Made by a program: the position numbers and the translations under genes
Shown here: positions 8,475 to 16,664 of the stretch, in pieces
Layout of the letters: every line of letters begins with the position of its first letter
Numbering within the stretch: the first letter of the stretch is position 1
Assembly: GCF_000502955.1 (NCBI RefSeq)
Contig: NZ_AYWO01000007.1
Coordinates: forward strand, 111,995 to 175,216
From: Mesorhizobium sp. LNHC252B00
Lineage (GTDB): Bacteria; Pseudomonadota; Alphaproteobacteria; Rhizobiales; Rhizobiaceae
Reading direction: 5' to 3'
DNA: 63,222 nt
The notes under the pieces: generated by a model
The model's input: only the letters and a program-made list of their open reading frames with translations
What the model was told of the DNA's origin: nothing
Databases searched by the model: none

Positions 8475-9160
8475 GCGGCCTGCCGTTCGGTTTTGTTGAT
8501 GGCGTCGCGCAGCGCCGACACCGATACCAGCAATCTTTCGATCAATGCTGGATCGAGTGTGGTGCCGCCAAATTCGGCTTGCCGGAAAACGCCGTAGCGT
8601 GCCCGTTCGGCCTCGGCCAGCAGCCAGACGATACGCACTCCGTTCGGGGTGATCAGCAGTTCCTTGGCGCGGCCCTCGGCAAAGATCTCGATATGGCTGG
8701 CGATGAGGCCCTGGGGAAAGCGCGCCGCCCTGCGGTCGGTGCGCAGCACCGCCTCGGCAGGAAATCCCGGGGCCTTCGGCAGCGTATGCTCAAGGTGATC
8801 GAAATTGGAGAAGGTCGTCGGCGAGCCCGGCCGCATCATCATGTCGAACGTAGCTGGCACCGCCACCGCTTCGGTGACCGAAACACTGAGCCAGCGCGCC
8901 GGCAGTTTCCGCGTCGCCAGCGTATCGACGATGGTGCGTACCTGCACGCGCCGGCCTCTCCATGATCCTTGCCAGGTGATGACGCCGGCGGTGCCGTCCG
9001 AAACATCGGCTGCGTCGGCGATGACTGTGCGGACACGGCCCTGCTCGACGGCGAGCGCAGCCGAGGCCCTTTTGCGGCCGATGCGCGCCAGCCAGGCAAG
9101 GTGGAGGACGAGAGCCAGGACAATGGCCCCGGCAAGCAGTGCTGGTGTCACCTCGGACAT
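8471..9160 (-). CDS. Membrane-anchored hypothetical protein
   Basis: This 229-residue protein has one N-terminal transmembrane helix (ALLAGAIVLALVLHLAWLARI, about residues 8-28), then a soluble domain rich in beta-strand-like segments (AGVITWQGSWRGRRVQVRT, ASHIEIFAEGRAKELLIT). There are no catalytic motifs I recognise. It is coupled by a 4-bp overlap to the downstream 107-aa gene and lies 45 bp after the APC permease gene. It is part of the conserved-looking six-gene membrane block between dmm and mgs. The function is unknown. Confidence 0.7.
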   Translation of the reverse strand: MSEVTPALLAGAIVLALVLHLAWLARIGRKRASAALAVEQGRVRTVIADAADVSDGTAGVITWQGSWRGRRVQVRTIVDTLATRKLPARWLSVSVTEAVAVPATFDMMMRPGSPTTFSNFDHLEHTLPKAPGFPAEAVLRTDRRAARFPQGLIASHIEIFAEGRAKELLITPNGVRIVWLLAEAERARYGVFRQAEFGGTTLDPALIERLLVSVSALRDAINKTERQAA

Positions 9161-9205
9161 TTTCTCATGCCGGGCCCGCCCGGAGTCCGGACAGGCCTGC
9201 TCCCA

Positions 9206-10600
9206 TCAATACCCCTGCGGCTTCGGCCACGGCATGGTGAACTGATCGCCGCGCCGCACGAATCTGTACCGGTAGAAATGGAACCACAGCGAGATCAAGA
9301 AGTAGAAGGCGACCATGGCGATCAGCTGCGAACCGAAGCCGAGGAAGATGGCGAAGAAGGTCACCACGCAAAGGCAAAACAGCACGACGGCCGGGATCGG
9401 ATGGAACGGGTGCGTGTAGCCGCGGCGGATAGAGCCCAGCGGCCACTTCTTGCGGAACATGACGATGTTGATGCTCATGAACGTGTATTGCAGCACGCCT
9501 GACAGGATCGAGAAAGTGATCGCCTGGTTGAGGTCGGCGATGAAGGCGAAGGCCAGCGCGATCGGCAGCAGGAACAGGATCGAGCGGTAGGGCGTGCGAT
9601 ATTTCGGGTGCACGGCCGAGAACCAGGTCGGCAGATAGCGGTCACGGCCGAGCGAGAACCAGGCGCGCGCCGCATCGTTGATGCAGCCATTGGCCGAGGC
9701 CAGCGCGGCAAGCAGCGTGGCGACGAACAGCAGGTTCTCGAGCAGCGGACTGCCGGTCAGCTTGCCCGCGTCCCACAACGGGTAATAGGTGATGCCCAGA
9801 TATTCCCACGGCATCATCGAGGCGCAGACATACCAGGTCATGGCGGCGGCGATCAAAAGCGTGATCATGCCGGCCATGGTGCCGTAAGGCAGCGAGCGGG
9901 CCGGCGAGCGCACTTCTTCGGCGGCCTGCGTGGTGCCCTCGATGCCGAGATAATACCAGATGCCGAACTGGAAGGCGGCGATGACACCGATCCAGCCATA
10001 GGGCAGGGCATTGCCGGGGGTGACCAGTTCGTTGAGCTTCAGCACGGCGCCCTGCGTCCACGGGCTGACCGAGAAGAACAGGATGACGATCGAGATATAG
10101 GCGATTGCGGTGATGACGAAGTTGACGTTGAGCGTCATCAGCACGCCACGATAGTTCAGCCACGCCAGCACGACGATGGTCGCGGCGATGAAGGAATTGT
10201 GGGTCAGCCCTTCGACCCCTGCCTTGGCGACGATGGTGTCGCCGAGCAGGATGGCGTCGGACACTTCGAGCATGGTGTAGGCAAAGACCAGGAACAGCGC
10301 GACATTGAACGCCATCAGCGGTCCGACAATGTGCTTGGCCTGCGCATATTGGCCGCCGGCGGCGGCGACGGTCGATGTCACCTCGGAATCGATCATCGCG
10401 ACCGAGGTGTAGAGCAAACCGACAACCCAGCAGACGATCAGTGCTGCCAGCGCGCCGCCCTTGTCGGCGGCAAAGTTCCAGCCTGTGAATTCGCCGACGA
10501 GAACGATGCCGACGCCAAGCGCCCAGACATGGGCCGGGCCAAGCACGCGCAGCAGGGAAACCCTGTCTCCGTGGATTGCCGGTTCAAGTGTAACCGTCAT
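9206..10600 (-). CDS. APC-superfamily amino acid/amine permease
   Basis: This 464-residue polytopic protein has about twelve hydrophobic segments and belongs to the amino acid-polyamine-organocation superfamily. It most resembles ethanolamine or amino acid permeases. Signatures include VGEFTGWNFAADKGG in TM1, TVAAAGGQYAQAKHIVGP, and GIEGTTQAAEEVRSPARSLPYG after TM6. Its place between dmm and mgs genes, followed by two small membrane genes and preceded by three more, suggests uptake of methylamine, dimethylamine or a gamma-glutamyl derivative. Substrate cannot be read from sequence. It starts at an ATG at 10600. Confidence 0.85.
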   Translation of the reverse strand: MTVTLEPAIHGDRVSLLRVLGPAHVWALGVGIVLVGEFTGWNFAADKGGALAALIVCWVVGLLYTSVAMIDSEVTSTVAAAGGQYAQAKHIVGPLMAFNVALFLVFAYTMLEVSDAILLGDTIVAKAGVEGLTHNSFIAATIVVLAWLNYRGVLMTLNVNFVITAIAYISIVILFFSVSPWTQGAVLKLNELVTPGNALPYGWIGVIAAFQFGIWYYLGIEGTTQAAEEVRSPARSLPYGTMAGMITLLIAAAMTWYVCASMMPWEYLGITYYPLWDAGKLTGSPLLENLLFVATLLAALASANGCINDAARAWFSLGRDRYLPTWFSAVHPKYRTPYRSILFLLPIALAFAFIADLNQAITFSILSGVLQYTFMSINIVMFRKKWPLGSIRRGYTHPFHPIPAVVLFCLCVVTFFAIFLGFGSQLIAMVAFYFLISLWFHFYRYRFVRRGDQFTMPWPKPQGY

Positions 10601-10614
10601 TGTTCAATCCCCAC

Positions 10615-10776
10615 TCAGATCCGGTGTTTTTCGGAAACGGCTTCCAGTTCACCTTCGCGCGACGAGGTCAGCACCTCTTCGGAGAAGGTCGTGTCGACCT
10701 TGAACCAGTCGTAGAGCATCCACAGGGCAAGCACGATCGAGATGCCCCAGCATGCGTAAGAGAGTACCGTCCACAT
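10615..10776 (-). CDS. Very small single-helix membrane protein
   Basis: This 53-residue reading frame begins MWTVLSYACWGISIVLALWM, giving one transmembrane helix. It is followed by a charged cytoplasmic tail (DTTFSEEVLTSSREGELEAV). It fills the gap between the APC permease (14 bp) and the 125-aa membrane protein (31 bp), on the same strand and with no other candidate gene there. Upstream GGGGC could act as a weak ribosome-binding site. The size and position fit an accessory transporter subunit. No family is recognised. Confidence 0.65.
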   Translation of the reverse strand: MWTVLSYACWGISIVLALWMLYDWFKVDTTFSEEVLTSSREGELEAVSEKHRI

Positions 10777-10807
10777 GGTGCGTGCCCCAATTTTGTCGTC
10801 GAAGCTT

Positions 10808-11185
10808 TTACTTGTCGTCGAATTTTTCGTTGATGACGTCGCGATATTCGCGGTCGGATGCGCGAAACAGGAAGACGAAATAGCCGATCAGCACCGCGGC
10901 CATGATAATCAGCGTCGGCCAGTCGATGACATAGTGGAAGCGGTTCTGGATGATGTCATGCGCGGTCTCGGGCGTGTAGCCGAGCTTTTCCCAGATCGAG
11001 GCCATGGTCGGGTTCTGGCCAAGCGCTTCCCACGTCTTGGCGTCGAGCGCGTCGATCGATTTTGCCGCACCGGCAAGGCCCAGCTTGAGCGGCAGCCACA
11101 GTGCCACGAAAATGGCGACCACGACGACGGCGATGTCGAAAACCTGCCCGGCCTTGCTCTGCTCCGGTGGCGTGTAGCGCGGCAT
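10808..11185 (-). CDS. Small two-helix membrane protein of unknown function
   Basis: This 125-residue protein has one helix near residues 15-37 (VFDIAVVVVAIFVALWLPL) and one near 89-107 (WPTLIIMAAVLIGYFVFLF). A soluble loop of about 50 residues lies between them (IDALDAKTWEALGQNPTMAS). It is 12 bp downstream of the 95-aa membrane gene. No motif points to an enzyme. Together with its neighbours it looks like one component of a multi-subunit membrane assembly built around the APC permease. Confidence 0.72.
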   Translation of the reverse strand: MPRYTPPEQSKAGQVFDIAVVVVAIFVALWLPLKLGLAGAAKSIDALDAKTWEALGQNPTMASIWEKLGYTPETAHDIIQNRFHYVIDWPTLIIMAAVLIGYFVFLFRASDREYRDVINEKFDDK

Positions 11186-11197
11186 CTCTTCTACCCC

Positions 11198-11485
11198 TCA
11201 GGACTTGCGGTTGCGGAACGCGTCGGCGTTCTTGATATCGAGCCCGTAGATGAATTCCTTGTCTTCCTTGTAGTGCTTGACCATCGCCAGGATGGCGGCC
11301 GTGTTGAAGATCAGCACGGCAGCGGCGGCGGCGGCGACGACCGCCTTGATCCCCGTGTTCGGGACGTACGGCCACGTCATGAAGAGGACGAAGAGGATCG
11401 TCGCCCACAGGCACACGATCAGGAGCGCGGACCCGCGCACGTCGGAACGGTACAGCGCTTCGATGCGCCGGTGCATGTCTGACAT
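11198..11485 (-). CDS. Small two-helix membrane protein, first gene of the membrane block
   Basis: This 95-residue protein has two hydrophobic segments (SALLIVCLWATILFVLFMTW and AVVAAAAAAVLIFNTAAILA). The cytoplasmic tail is charged and includes KHYKEDKEFIYGLDIKNADA. Its size and topology recall DUF485-type small transporter partners, but I do not see that family's signature. It is transcribed away from dmmD. The shared motif at 11549-11566 lies 63 bp upstream of its start, the same distance as at mgsA. Confidence 0.72.
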   Translation of the reverse strand: MSDMHRRIEALYRSDVRGSALLIVCLWATILFVLFMTWPYVPNTGIKAVVAAAAAAVLIFNTAAILAMVKHYKEDKEFIYGLDIKNADAFRNRKS

Positions 11486-11548
11486 CGGTTTTCCCCTTTT
11501 CCCAACGTTCGACCCCGAATTGGCCGCTCGCCGCCCTCTTTCAAGAGA

Positions 11549-11566
11549 GTGAAATTTTTTTCATAA
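11549..11566. promoter_or_regulatory. Candidate operator in the dmm/membrane-block divergent promoter
   Basis: The site GTGAAATTTTTTTCATAA contains the inverted repeat TGAAA-N4-TTTCA. It lies between the divergent 95-aa membrane gene and dmmD and matches the sites at 8128 and 16539. One bound regulator could serve both directions. Confidence 0.6.
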
Positions 11567-11771
11567 TTCCGTCCGAATCCCGCAATTGTCAAGCGCGATT
11601 TACGCCGGGTTAACCGTTTGCTTCGCGCAACGGATTTTGCCTCACAATGAAATTAATTGCTTATGGGTATTGCGGCGCCCTGACGTTTGCGGTCAATATT
11701 CGGCCAAAGCTCCCGCCGCTGCGCAGGGAGCGGGGAACGGCAAAAGATTTTTCGAAGCGGAGGACGTGCGG

Positions 11772-12905
11772 ATGACGGCATCCTGGAGATTTTCGGCCCT
11801 GGCGGATCGCCATCGCGCGCTCGGCTCGAAGCTCGAAGACTGGAGCGGCATGGGAACCGCCTGGAGCTACGACAAGAATGCCGACGAGGAGTACATCGCC
11901 ATCCGCACCAAGGCTGGCCTGATGGACGTCTCCGGCCTCAAGAAGGTCCACATCACCGGGCCGCATGCCTCGCACCTGATCGACCTGGCGACGACGCGCG
12001 ATGTCGAAAAGATCTATCCCGGCAAGTCGGCCTATGCCTGCATGCTGAACGAAGCCGGAAAATTCACCGACGATTGCATCCTCTACCGCACCGGCCCCAA
12101 TGCCTGGATGGTCGTGCACGGATCGGGCACCGGCCACGAGGAATTGCAGCGCGCTTCGGTAGGACGCGACGTCTCGCTGCGCTTCGACGACAATCTGCAC
12201 GATCTGTCGCTGCAGGGCCCGACATCGGTCGACTATCTGGCCAAGCATGTGCCGGGCATCCGCGACCTCAACTATTTCCACCACATGCAGACGCAGCTGT
12301 TCGGCTTTCCGGTGATGATTTCGCGCACCGGTTACACCGGCGAGCGCGGCTACGAGATCTTCTGCCGCGGCCAGGATGCCGGCACGATCTGGGACAGGAT
12401 CCTCGACGAAGGCAAGAGCGCCGGCATCATTCCGTGCCGCTTCACCACGCTCGACATGCTGCGCGTCGAAAGTTACCTGCTCTTTTATCCCTACGACAAT
12501 TCCCAAAAGTATCCGTTCGACAATGAAGGCCCCGGCGACACGCTGTGGGAACTCGGCCTCGATTTCACCGTCAGCCCTGGCAAGACGGGCTTTCGCGGCG
12601 CCGAGGAGCACTACCGCCTGAAGGGCAAGGAGCGCTTCAAGATCTATGGCGTTCTGCTTGACGGCAAGGAGCCCGCCGATGAAGGCGCGCCGGTCTATCG
12701 CGACGGAAAGAAGGTCGGCTTGGTGACCTGCGCCATGTATTCGCCGCTGGTCGAGAAATCGATGGGCATCGCCCGGCTCGACGTCGATTGCGCGGTCAAG
12801 GACACCAGGCTCGAAATCCGCAACAAGAGCGGTGCCATCAAGGCGACTGCGCAGCCGCTCCCTTTCGATGATCCCAAGAAGACAAAGCGCACGGCGAAAG
12901 GTTGA
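11772..12905 (+). CDS. dmmD: GcvT-like aminomethyltransferase, putative DmmD
   Basis: This 377-residue protein belongs to the glycine-cleavage T-protein (tetrahydrofolate-binding aminomethyltransferase) family. Visible segments are AGLMDVSGLKKVHITGPHAS, FTDDCILYRTGPNAWMVVHG, LSLQGPTSVDYL, ISRTGYTGERGYEIF and a C-terminal SPGKTGFRGAEEHYRLKGKE. I set the start at an ATG behind GCGGAGGA; an upstream start at 11586 lacks support. The order GcvT-like gene, 198-aa protein, reductase, DUF3445 matches dmmDABC of marine Rhodobacteraceae. There dmmD is needed for growth on methylated amines, though not for monooxygenase activity itself. It probably passes the released C1 group to THF. It is not the housekeeping gcvT, because no gcvH or gcvP is nearby. 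Confidence 0.78.
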   Translation: MTASWRFSALADRHRALGSKLEDWSGMGTAWSYDKNADEEYIAIRTKAGLMDVSGLKKVHITGPHASHLIDLATTRDVEKIYPGKSAYACMLNEAGKFTDDCILYRTGPNAWMVVHGSGTGHEELQRASVGRDVSLRFDDNLHDLSLQGPTSVDYLAKHVPGIRDLNYFHHMQTQLFGFPVMISRTGYTGERGYEIFCRGQDAGTIWDRILDEGKSAGIIPCRFTTLDMLRVESYLLFYPYDNSQKYPFDNEGPGDTLWELGLDFTVSPGKTGFRGAEEHYRLKGKERFKIYGVLLDGKEPADEGAPVYRDGKKVGLVTCAMYSPLVEKSMGIARLDVDCAVKDTRLEIRNKSGAIKATAQPLPFDDPKKTKRTAKG

Positions 12906-12946
12906 GGCATAGTCAACGGCGAGGGGTTCGAGGCACGAAGACTTAA

Positions 12947-13543
12947 ATGGCAGCCAAAAGCATCATCAGCCGGCCGGTTTACGGAACCTTGGGTCCGCAA
13001 CCGGGCAAGCATCATCTATTTATCGCGGATGCGGAAGGGGCGCTGGCGATAAGGGACATGGCCGGCAGCGCGCCGGCCGGGTTCTTCGACGGGGCCGAAA
13101 TCGTCTTTATTCCTGGCTCTGACGGTAAACACATCGCCGCGCTCGAAATGCTGAAACCGGCACAGTTTCATCAGGCCCCGTCCTTCGCCAGCCTGCTGCC
13201 ACGGCTCAGGCAGACACTCGCCAACGCGCATATGGGGCTGCGCCTCTATCTCGCCGGCACAGAAGGCCTGATCGGCCAGGCGATGCAGGTGGCGCTTGAA
13301 GCCGGCATCGACCACACCTCGATCCAGACCGAGCACCGCGGCTCGCTGGCGCGGCGCATGCAGTGCGTTCACTGCAAGGGCATCACCGAGAATGTGACGA
13401 CGCAGCCGGCGACCTGCGCGCATTGCGGGCTGCTGCTTCTGGTGCGCGATCACTATTCCCGGCGCATCGCCGCCTTCCAGGGCGTCTGCATCAATGCGGA
13501 AGATCGCTCGGAGATTCCTCCGATGGAGGAGGTCTTCCGATGA
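12947..13543 (+). CDS. dmmA: Dimethylamine monooxygenase subunit DmmA
   Basis: This 198-residue protein has a C-terminal zinc-ribbon-like set of four cysteines, Cys140/Cys143 and Cys157/Cys160 (CVHC and CAHC). The N-terminal half includes HHLFIADAEGALAIRDMAG and YLAGTEGLIGQAMQVALEAG, which could form a small Rossmann-like fold. Naming follows the dmmDABC gene order. The stop overlaps the dmmB start (ATGA), so the two are translationally coupled. With DmmB and DmmC it forms the enzyme that converts dimethylamine to methylamine plus formaldehyde using NAD(P)H and oxygen. Confidence 0.8.
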   Translation: MAAKSIISRPVYGTLGPQPGKHHLFIADAEGALAIRDMAGSAPAGFFDGAEIVFIPGSDGKHIAALEMLKPAQFHQAPSFASLLPRLRQTLANAHMGLRLYLAGTEGLIGQAMQVALEAGIDHTSIQTEHRGSLARRMQCVHCKGITENVTTQPATCAHCGLLLLVRDHYSRRIAAFQGVCINAEDRSEIPPMEEVFR

Positions 13544-14505
13544 GCATCGGAACAACAAAACTCGACGTCGTCGTCAGCGATGTCGTCCCGGTCAACGACC
13601 TGGTCACCCGCTTCCATTTCCGTCGCCGCGACGGCGAGCTTTTGCCGATCTTTTCCGGTGGCGCCCATGTCGTGGTCGAGATGCGCGACGGCGAGCGCAC
13701 CAGGCTCAATCCTTATTCGCTGATGGGCTCGCCGCTCGACACCCGCGAATATACGATCTCGGTGCGCCGCGACGATGTCGGCCGCGGCGGCTCGCTGTTC
13801 ATGCACAGGCATGTTCGCCCCGGCATGGAGATGGTGGTCAGCTACCCCGTCAACCTATTCTCGCTTGACCTGCGCGCCAGGAAGCACCTGATGCTGGCCG
13901 GCGGCATCGGCATCACGCCGTTCATGGCGCAGACCGCGCAACTGGCGGCCGAAGGCGGCAATTTCGAGCTGCACTACACCTGCCGCACCGCATCGCTCGG
14001 CACCTATGCCGATGTGCTGCGCGAGCGCTACGGCCGTCGCATCAGGCTCTATCACGACGATCGCGAGGAACGCATCGAGCTCGACCGCTTGCTGTCGACG
14101 CAGCCGCTCGGCACGCATCTCTATGTCTGCGGCCCGGCCGGCATGATCAATTGGGTGCGTGACCGCGCGGCAAGCCTCGGCTGGCCGACGGAGACCGTGC
14201 ATTTCGAGCATTTCGCGGCCCCCCAGCCCGGGCTGCCGTTCGACGTGACGCTTGCCGTCAGCGCCAAGACGATCCGTGTCGATGAGCAGCAGAGCCTTCT
14301 CGAGGCGATCGAGGCGGCCGGCGTCGATCCACCCTATCTCTGCCGCGGCGGCGTCTGTGGCCAGTGTGAAACCAACGTCATCTCTTCGGACGGCAGGTTC
14401 ATCCACAACGACCACTGGCTGAGCGAGGAAGAGCACCGTTCGGGCAAGAAGATCATGCCGTGCGTGTCGCGCTTCGAGGGCCGGTCGCTGGTCCTGGAGC
14501 GCTAG
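13540..14505 (+). CDS. dmmB: Dimethylamine monooxygenase reductase subunit DmmB
   Basis: This 321-residue reductase has the phthalate-dioxygenase-reductase/VanB layout. A flavin domain (NPYSLMGSP) comes first, then a nucleotide-binding domain (LMLAGGIGITPFMAQTAQL, LYVCGPAGMINWVR). The C-terminal plant-type 2Fe-2S domain contains CRGGVCGQCETNV and a final Cys in KKIMPCVSRF. It would pass electrons from NAD(P)H to the DmmC haem subunit. I set the start at an ATG overlapping the dmmA stop, with GGAGGAGG upstream; longer upstream readings overlap dmmA in another frame. It lies 9 bp before dmmC. Confidence 0.88.
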   Translation: MSIGTTKLDVVVSDVVPVNDLVTRFHFRRRDGELLPIFSGGAHVVVEMRDGERTRLNPYSLMGSPLDTREYTISVRRDDVGRGGSLFMHRHVRPGMEMVVSYPVNLFSLDLRARKHLMLAGGIGITPFMAQTAQLAAEGGNFELHYTCRTASLGTYADVLRERYGRRIRLYHDDREERIELDRLLSTQPLGTHLYVCGPAGMINWVRDRAASLGWPTETVHFEHFAAPQPGLPFDVTLAVSAKTIRVDEQQSLLEAIEAAGVDPPYLCRGGVCGQCETNVISSDGRFIHNDHWLSEEEHRSGKKIMPCVSRFEGRSLVLER

Positions 14506-14514
14506 GAGAAAATC

Positions 14515-15555
14515 ATGGGCATCACCTTTCGCAAGGAAACGTTCCGCGACGACTTCACCTTCAGGAACAGCCCGGAGCACATCAGGCGGTTTCCGTTCCC
14601 GTTCCACGAAGATGCCTACATGTATGCCGTCAACATCGAGCCGCATGTCGTCGGGTCGAGGGGCAGCGTGCTGGAAAATCTGATCGACGTCGACGAGCAC
14701 TATGTCGCCGAGATGCAGGACCGCGCGCTGGTGCTCGCCGAGGACCCGTTGCGGTGCCAGTCGCTGCCGCACATGACGTTGGCCGGCTGGGACCTGCTCG
14801 AGCTTTTGATGGAGCAGCAGGCACTTGGCTATCCCGAGCACTTCACGCTGACCCGTGACGGCGATCGTTGGCGCTGGATCAACCGGCCGCTCGGCATCGA
14901 CGACACCTTCACCTTCGGCGACACCTCGACGCTGCCTTACGGGCCGATGGAGTACATCACCCGGCAGAGCCAGGGCGATTTCTGCATCCTCGACCAGCGC
15001 GACGGCAATCTGTGGATGGATGCCGGCATGGTCACCACCCAGGCCGACTGGTCGCTCGATTTCGACATCGGCATGAATTTCTTCGAATGGCACGCGCCGG
15101 TGCCGCTGGCGCATGAGAAGGGGATTTTCGTCAGGGCGCTGAAATTCCTCACCAACATCCAGCAAGGCAAGCCGGCGCGGCGCCTGAACTGGACGATGAC
15201 CATCAATCCACGCCTCGATACGAGCCCGGAGAACTATCACAAATGGGGTCCGGACCGGGCGACGGTGACGCCCGAAAATGTCGGCGACAAGGTGCATCTG
15301 CGCGTCGAACTGCAGAGCTTCTGGCGCCTGCCGCGCTCGAACGGCATCGTCTTTCCAATTCGCTGCTACCTGATCAAGATGGATGAACTGGTGACGCAGC
15401 CGAAATGGGCACGGCGCCTGCACCGCGTCATCCGCGATCTTCCCGACGAACTCGCCAATTACAAGGGCCTGACGCGCTACCGTCCGGCGCTCGTCGAGTG
15501 GTTGTCGAAGCTCGATGATGGGAGTGCGACGAGCCCGGGGTTCGGGCCGGACTGA
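14515..15555 (+). CDS. dmmC: Dimethylamine monooxygenase haem subunit DmmC (DUF3445/HODM-like)
   Basis: This 346-residue DUF3445-family protein is related to the haem-dependent oxidative N-demethylase alpha subunit. Conserved-looking stretches include LRCQSLPHMTLAGWDLLELL, GDFCILDQRDGNLWMDAGMV and FFEWHAPVPLAHEKGIFVRA. It would be the oxygenase component that demethylates dimethylamine. An AGGAG site precedes the ATG. It is the last gene of dmmDABC and converges on the XRE-cupin regulator, with a perfect palindrome (15575-15605) between the two stops as a likely bidirectional terminator. Confidence 0.85.
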   Translation: MGITFRKETFRDDFTFRNSPEHIRRFPFPFHEDAYMYAVNIEPHVVGSRGSVLENLIDVDEHYVAEMQDRALVLAEDPLRCQSLPHMTLAGWDLLELLMEQQALGYPEHFTLTRDGDRWRWINRPLGIDDTFTFGDTSTLPYGPMEYITRQSQGDFCILDQRDGNLWMDAGMVTTQADWSLDFDIGMNFFEWHAPVPLAHEKGIFVRALKFLTNIQQGKPARRLNWTMTINPRLDTSPENYHKWGPDRATVTPENVGDKVHLRVELQSFWRLPRSNGIVFPIRCYLIKMDELVTQPKWARRLHRVIRDLPDELANYKGLTRYRPALVEWLSKLDDGSATSPGFGPD

Positions 15556-15574
15556 AGCTGCCGCCCGCAAATCT

Positions 15575-15605
15575 GCCGATCTCCCCCTCGAGGGGGGAGA
15601 TCGGC
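15575..15605. terminator. Palindrome between convergent dmmC and XRE-cupin genes
   Basis: GCCGATCTCCCCC is paired with GGGGGAGATCGGC around a 4-5 base loop. It lies between two convergent stops, so it can terminate both transcripts, although no long T-run follows. It belongs to the same dispersed palindromic family as 49459-49489. Confidence 0.6.
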
Positions 15606-15609
15606 TAAC

Positions 15610-16326
15610 CTAACCCGCGCTCTGCGGATAGCAGATGATCGAGAGATAGCGCATCGGCAGTTTGGTCAGCTGCTCCGGCCCGTGCGGCGCATCCGCGTCG
15701 AAGAACAGGCTGTCGCCGGGCTTCATCGGGTAGAGGTTGCTGCCGTGCCGGTAAACGACCTCGCCCTCGAGCATGTAGAGGAACTCCATGCCTTCGTGCT
15801 GGAAGGTCGGGAACACATCCGAATCCTCCGTCAGCGTGATCAGATAGGGTTCGACGACGACGCCGCTGGTGTTGGAACCGATATGACCGAGCAGATTGTA
15901 CTGGTGGCCGGCTCGCGTACCGCGGCGCTCGACATCGAGGCCTTCGCCCGCCTTGACGAAGACGGCACTGCGCTCTTCCTCGAAGCGGCGGAAGAAGGCG
16001 GTCACCGGAACGCCCAGCGCCCGCGACAGTGCCTGCAAAGTGGTCAGCGACGGCGAGGTGATGCCGTTCTCGATTTTCGACAGCATGCCCAGCGAAATGT
16101 CGGTGGCGACCGCGAGGTCTGCGACGGTGATGCCGAGCTTCTTGCGGAAGGCGCGCACCTCGCGGCCGATCGCGACCTCCAGCACTTTTTCACGGGTATC
16201 GCGAATGGCATGCGGGTTCTGCGTCAGCGGCGCGCGGATGGTTTTCCCGTCGGCCGAGACCTTTGGCAGCGGCTTGGCCTTCGCACCGGCGGAACCAGCC
16301 TTGGAATCGGAAACTGTCTTCGCCAT
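15610..16326 (-). CDS. XRE-family regulator with C-terminal cupin domain, likely regulator of methylated-amine genes
   Basis: This 238-residue protein has three parts. There is a basic, low-complexity N-terminal tail (residues 1-45). A helix-turn-helix of the XRE type follows at about 55-110 (RAFRKKLGITVADLAVATD, then LGMLSKIENGITSPSLTTL). A cupin domain at about 160-235 (VFPTFQHEGMEFLYMLEGEV, MKPGDSLFFDADAPHGPEQL) would bind a small effector. It is the only regulator inside the dmm-tmm-mgs island. Its upstream region has the inverted repeat TTCAC-N5-GTGAA, which suggests autoregulation. GTGAAA half-sites recur in the three other island promoters. Whether it activates or represses is not visible. 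Confidence 0.85.
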   Translation of the reverse strand: MAKTVSDSKAGSAGAKAKPLPKVSADGKTIRAPLTQNPHAIRDTREKVLEVAIGREVRAFRKKLGITVADLAVATDISLGMLSKIENGITSPSLTTLQALSRALGVPVTAFFRRFEEERSAVFVKAGEGLDVERRGTRAGHQYNLLGHIGSNTSGVVVEPYLITLTEDSDVFPTFQHEGMEFLYMLEGEVVYRHGSNLYPMKPGDSLFFDADAPHGPEQLTKLPMRYLSIICYPQSAG

Positions 16327-16351
16327 GTCGCCCCGGCACTCCTGGGATTTA

Positions 16352-16368
16352 TTTCACTCTAGGTGAAC
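16352..16368. promoter_or_regulatory. Inverted repeat upstream of the XRE-cupin gene
   Basis: TTCAC-TCTAG-GTGAA is a 15-bp inverted repeat (16353-16367) centred about 34 bp upstream of the regulator's start. Its GTGAA half-sites are shared with the island motif. A probable autoregulatory operator. Confidence 0.5.
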
Positions 16369-16538
16369 ATGTCAGCTGCCGATACAGCAGCGCAACTGCG
16401 ACGGCAAGTCGCCTGAAGGCGCATGCGCGTGATCCCGCGTTTGGCCGCACCAGTTTTTTTTCGGAAATCCATCACGGTGCAACCTTGTTTCAGCACCGGC
16501 CGGTTGACAGCACGAAAGGGCCAATTATTGTCCTGTGA

Positions 16539-16556
16539 GTGAAATTTGTTTCGTAA
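16539..16556 (+). promoter_or_regulatory. Candidate operator upstream of tmm
   Basis: GTGAAATTTGTTTCGTAA is the third copy of the island motif, differing from the dmm copy at only two of 18 positions. It lies about 110 bp upstream of the tmm start. Confidence 0.58.
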
Positions 16557-16664
16557 GAGCAATTCCATGAAAAACGTAAAGCGGTTTTCCCGGGAAAAGC
16601 CGGTTGCGCTTTCCCTTGGGGATTGCGTCAAGACAAAAGCCGAAATCGGATCGGGAGGCCTGCC

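Noticed and set aside
11586..11771. Upstream start for the GcvT-like gene adding 62 residues
   Set aside because: The extension has no family resemblance and runs close to the shared operator; the ATG at 11772 has a GCGGAGGA site.
11772..12905. Housekeeping gcvT of the glycine cleavage system
   Set aside because: No gcvH or gcvP nearby; gene order matches dmmDABC instead.
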